23,021 nt of DNA. Origin: Thermoleophilia bacterium (GTDB taxonomy: Bacteria > Actinomycetota > Thermoleophilia > Gaiellales > SKUG01). Location of the stretch: the NCBI GenBank assembly GCA_020438525.1, contig JAGQUL010000125.1, forward strand, positions 1 to 23,021, given 5' to 3'. Shown piece by piece: positions 22,855 to 23,021 of this stretch. The notes below the pieces were generated by a model. It was not told where the DNA came from. It saw nothing but the letters and a program-made list of their open reading frames with translations, and did no database searches. Position numbers and translations under genes: made by a program. How positions within the stretch are numbered: position 1 is the first letter of the stretch; the number at the start of each line of letters is the position of its first letter.

Positions 22855-23021
22855 ATGACGGGCAAGTTCGGAATCAAGCGGCTGCTGCGCGAGGGTGAGC
22901 GCAGCGCGGACGGGTGGTCGCAGCTGTCGCCCGACAGCCGCAGCTGGGAGAGCTTCTATCGCAACCGCTGGAAGCACGACAAGGTCGTTCGCTCGACGCA
23001 CGGCGTCAACTGCACCGGCTC
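22855..23021 (+). CDS. narG: Respiratory nitrate reductase alpha subunit, first 55 codons
   Basis: Catalytic Mo-bisMGD subunit of the membrane-bound nitrate reductase, cut by the right window edge. The visible N-terminus follows the NarG pattern closely: [39 protein letters not shown]. It includes the His of RSTHGVNC and the first Cys that bind the FS0 iron-sulphur cluster. There is no Tat-type twin arginine followed by a long signal, as expected for the cytoplasm-facing NarG. GGAG stands 5 bases before ATG 22855. It sits in an operon with both narK genes. Confidence 0.95.
   Translation, partial: MTGKFGIKRLLREGERSADGWSQLSPDSRSWESFYRNRWKHDKVVRSTHGVNCTG

Noticed and set aside
1..23021. CRISPR arrays, transposases or insertion sequences
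   Set aside because: I saw no regularly spaced repeats and no transposase motifs.

Overview
This is a high-GC window that looks actinobacterial. The supporting signs are MobF-type relaxase architecture, several genes with a TANNNT-like -10 box six or seven bases before the start codon (leaderless style), and frequent GTG starts. The genus cannot be fixed from the sequence; a Thermoleophilia-type actinomycete would fit, but that is inference.

Region 1 (1-about 6.6 kb) is an integrated mobilizable element. The left edge cuts through the 3' end of a tRNA gene (T arm, acceptor 3' strand) followed by a rho-independent terminator. Reading leftward toward the tRNA on the minus strand are a MobF relaxase-helicase (6421-3041), an SSB (2460-2086), a 67-residue unknown protein, an excisionase-like HTH protein and a tyrosine integrase. 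The integrase frame stays open through the terminator and into the tRNA. I see no coupling protein or type IV secretion genes. I also find no second copy of the tRNA 3' end anywhere in the window, so the right border of the element is not defined.

Region 2 (6.9-10.6 kb) holds a hemerythrin/HHE protein with a beta-rich C-terminal domain, a divergent HTH regulator with a cysteine cluster, an EamA-type transporter, a short protein resembling the N-terminal part of baeRF-type proteins, and a PGPGW-type membrane protein.

Region 3 (10.8-20.1 kb) carries an apparently complete set for molybdenum cofactor synthesis. It starts with a rhodanese-MoeB fusion on the plus strand. It is followed by a compact minus-strand operon moaD-moaE-tauE/safE-like-mog/moaB-moeA-mobB-mobA-hemerythrin, in which six of seven junctions are 4-bp ATGA overlaps. 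Further plus-strand genes are a DUF2269-like membrane protein, a RIC/YtfE-type iron-centre repair protein, a 73-residue membrane protein, moaC and moaA.

Region 4 (20.1-23.0 kb) is the nitrate respiration module: two NarK-type transporters of different subtypes, then the first 55 codons of narG, cut by the right edge.

Together, regions 3 and 4 supply nitrate/nitrite transport, the catalytic subunit of respiratory nitrate reductase, its bis-MGD cofactor pathway, and di-iron proteins suited to O2/NO chemistry. Because no attR is seen between the mobilization genes and narG, the nitrate block may be cargo of the tRNA-integrated element. This is a hypothesis, not shown by the sequence.
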